From: JAFDZW01 sp035632315
GTDB lineage: Bacteria > Bacteroidota > Ignavibacteria > Palsa-1295
Assembly (NCBI GenBank): GCA_035632315.1
Contig: DASQGZ010000042.1
Span: forward strand, 15,308-79,307
Length of the DNA: 64,000 nt
Direction of reading: 5' to 3'
Part shown: piece by piece, positions 62,787-64,000 of the stretch
How positions within the stretch are numbered: the stretch's first letter is position 1
Layout of the letters: each line of letters opens with the position of its first letter
Position numbers and translations under genes: made by a program
Notes under the pieces: model-generated
Told to the model about the DNA's origin: nothing
What the model saw: the letters and a program-made list of their open reading frames with translations, nothing else
Database searches by the model: none

Positions 62787-64000
62787 GTGTCCTACCAATT
62801 TTTCTACTCCGGCGACGACCTGTTCATCGAATCTTTTACGGTGCAAGAGCTTGCCAGCGCATACGGCACTCCTATTTTTATTTATAGCGAAGCACGGCTT
62901 CGCGAGAATATCCATTCGCTGAAAAATGCTGCCGCTCGTACCGGTAAACGTTGGAACGTTTCGTATGCAGTAAAGGCCAATTCGAATCAGGAACTCCTTC
63001 GCATCATTGCAAGCGAAGGGCTCGGTGCTTCAGTCGTCAGCGGGGGCGAATTAATTGCTGCGCTTCGGGCGGGCTTCCCGGCAAACAAAATAACGTTTGA
63101 CGGTCCAGGGAAAACAACAGATGAAATAATTCTCGCCATTAAGTCGAATATCAAAGCGATCGTTGTCGAGAGCGAACAAGAACTCAATGCTATAGGACGC
63201 GAAGCAAAAAAATTGAGCATTACAGTGAATGTCGTACTTCGTGTCAATCCGCATGTTGATGCAAAAACGCATCCGTATATTTCAACAGGATTGCTCGAAA
63301 ATAAATTTGGCATTGATGTTAACGAAGCGGCGAAGATTGTTGCGCACTCAAGGTTGCCTTCTGTAAAGATCGTCGGACTTCATGCGCACATCGGTTCGCA
63401 GATCACAGAACTTTCGCCTTTCAGCGAAGCCGCAGAATCGCTTGCGGAAGTTACGAAGCAATTGCGAGACCAACATGGGGCGATATTCGAATTTATCGGA
63501 CTTGGCGGTGGACAAGGTGTTCGCTATCATAATGTGATCACAGACCCGAGGCTTCCGAACGATACTGACGAGTCTGAGAAGAACATTCCGCTGCCTGATG
63601 AATATTTCAACGCACTCACCAAAATCTTTGATGGGATTGATATTGAACTCATTGTCGAGCCCGGCCGTGCAATCATTGCAGATACCTGCATTCTCGTTAC
63701 TAATGTACTCTATACGAAATCAAATTCCCACCGACGGTTTGCGATCGTCGATGCAGGAATGAACGATCTGATCCGCCCCAGTTTATACAAAGCGTATCAC
63801 CAAATCGTACCTGTCCGCATTGGTGCCCGAATTATACAAACGATGAGCATCGTAGGACCGATCTGTGAGACAGGAGATTTCTTTGCACAAGACCGCGAAT
63901 TCCAAAGCGTTGAACGAGGTGAAAATCTTGCGATCATGTGTGCCGGAGCATACGGATTCGCACTGTCTTCGAATTACAACCTCCGTCCGCGGGCCGCTGA
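62787..64000 (+). CDS. lysA: Diaminopimelate decarboxylase, N-terminal part (cut by window edge)
   Basis: PLP enzyme that makes lysine from meso-diaminopimelate. About 404 residues are present, starting at GTG 62787, four bases after serS. The PLP lysine is Lys63 in SYAVKANSN. Further motifs: SGGELIAALRAGF, GLHAHIGSQI, the glycine-rich GLGGGQGV (usually GGGLG), VEPGRAI, CETGDFF (usual CESGD) and GAYGFALSSNYNLRPR, near the C-terminus. Only the last few residues should be missing. Confidence 0.96.
   Translation, partial: MSYQFFYSGDDLFIESFTVQELASAYGTPIFIYSEARLRENIHSLKNAAARTGKRWNVSYAVKANSNQELLRIIASEGLGASVVSGGELIAALRAGFPANKITFDGPGKTTDEIILAIKSNIKAIVVESEQELNAIGREAKKLSITVNVVLRVNPHVDAKTHPYISTGLLENKFGIDVNEAAKIVAHSRLPSVKIVGLHAHIGSQITELSPFSEAAESLAEVTKQLRDQHGAIFEFIGLGGGQGVRYHNVITDPRLPNDTDESEKNIPLPDEYFNALTKIFDGIDIELIVEPGRAIIADTCILVTNVLYTKSNSHRRFAIVDAGMNDLIRPSLYKAYHQIVPVRIGARIIQTMSIVGPICETGDFFAQDREFQSVERGENLAIMCAGAYGFALSSNYNLRPRAA

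Noticed and set aside
1..64000. CRISPR arrays, insertion sequences, prophage or integration sites
   Set aside because: No regularly spaced repeats, transposase, integrase or phage gene was recognised. Neighbouring genes keep normal bacterial order.

Overview
The window is a gene-dense bacterial chromosome segment with no recognisable prophage, insertion sequence or CRISPR array. Several features point to the Bacteroidota/Chlorobiota (FCB) side of the tree. A large secreted protein ends in a type IX secretion (Por) C-terminal sorting domain. There is a PD40-OmpA protein, an ExbB-ExbD-ExbD-TonB cluster linked to a PstS-like lipoprotein and a TPR protein, an Mla-type lipid transporter, and a 2-oxoacid:ferredoxin oxidoreductase beta subunit. 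Composition looks moderate (mid-40s % GC by eye). An Ignavibacteria/Kapabacteria-like relative is my best guess; this is inference without phylogeny.

Layout, left to right. 1-7 kb: the start of uvrA (minus, cut by the edge), then pyrB-pyrC and a giant NtrY-like histidine kinase (plus). 7-17.5 kb, all minus: an ABC-2 transporter pair followed by a T9SS-exported Asp-box protein; prfB with an in-frame UGA frameshift site, a pterin dehydratase, a secreted aminopeptidase P and an outer-membrane barrel; korB and its terminator; nrnA. 17.6-28.6 kb, plus: an SDR oxidoreductase, tRNA-Cys(GCA), PD40-OmpA, then rimP-nusA-infB-rbfA-truB-ribF, a beta-barrel protein with one c-type heme motif, and a small biotinyl-domain protein. 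28.7-38.1 kb, minus: mlaE-mlaF-mlaD, a TPR protein, a PstS-like lipoprotein with a small membrane partner, tonB-exbD-exbD-exbB, and a LysR regulator divergent from pdxS-pdxT (plus). An ABC-2 transporter pair (plus) follows to 41.4 kb.

41.4-58.3 kb, minus: one unbroken S10-spc-alpha ribosomal superoperon, tuf then rpsJ-rplC-rplD-rplW-rplB-rpsS-rplV-rpsC-rplP-rpmC-rpsQ-rplN-rplX-rplE-rpsN-rpsH-rplF-rplR-rpsE-rpmD-rplO-secY-map-infA-rpmJ-rpsM-rpsK-rpsD-rpoA-rplQ. It is closed by a hairpin terminator that faces the end of the ABC operon. adk is absent from its usual place between secY and map. 58.3-64 kb, plus: two polytopic membrane proteins (one GT-C glycosyltransferase-like), serS and the start of lysA.

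Most genes are translation and core metabolism. The accessory interest lies in the envelope genes (heme-motif barrel, T9SS cargo, ExbBDD/TonB/PstS group), in the hidden prfB frameshift, and in intrinsic-terminator-like hairpins placed directly in front of downstream start codons.
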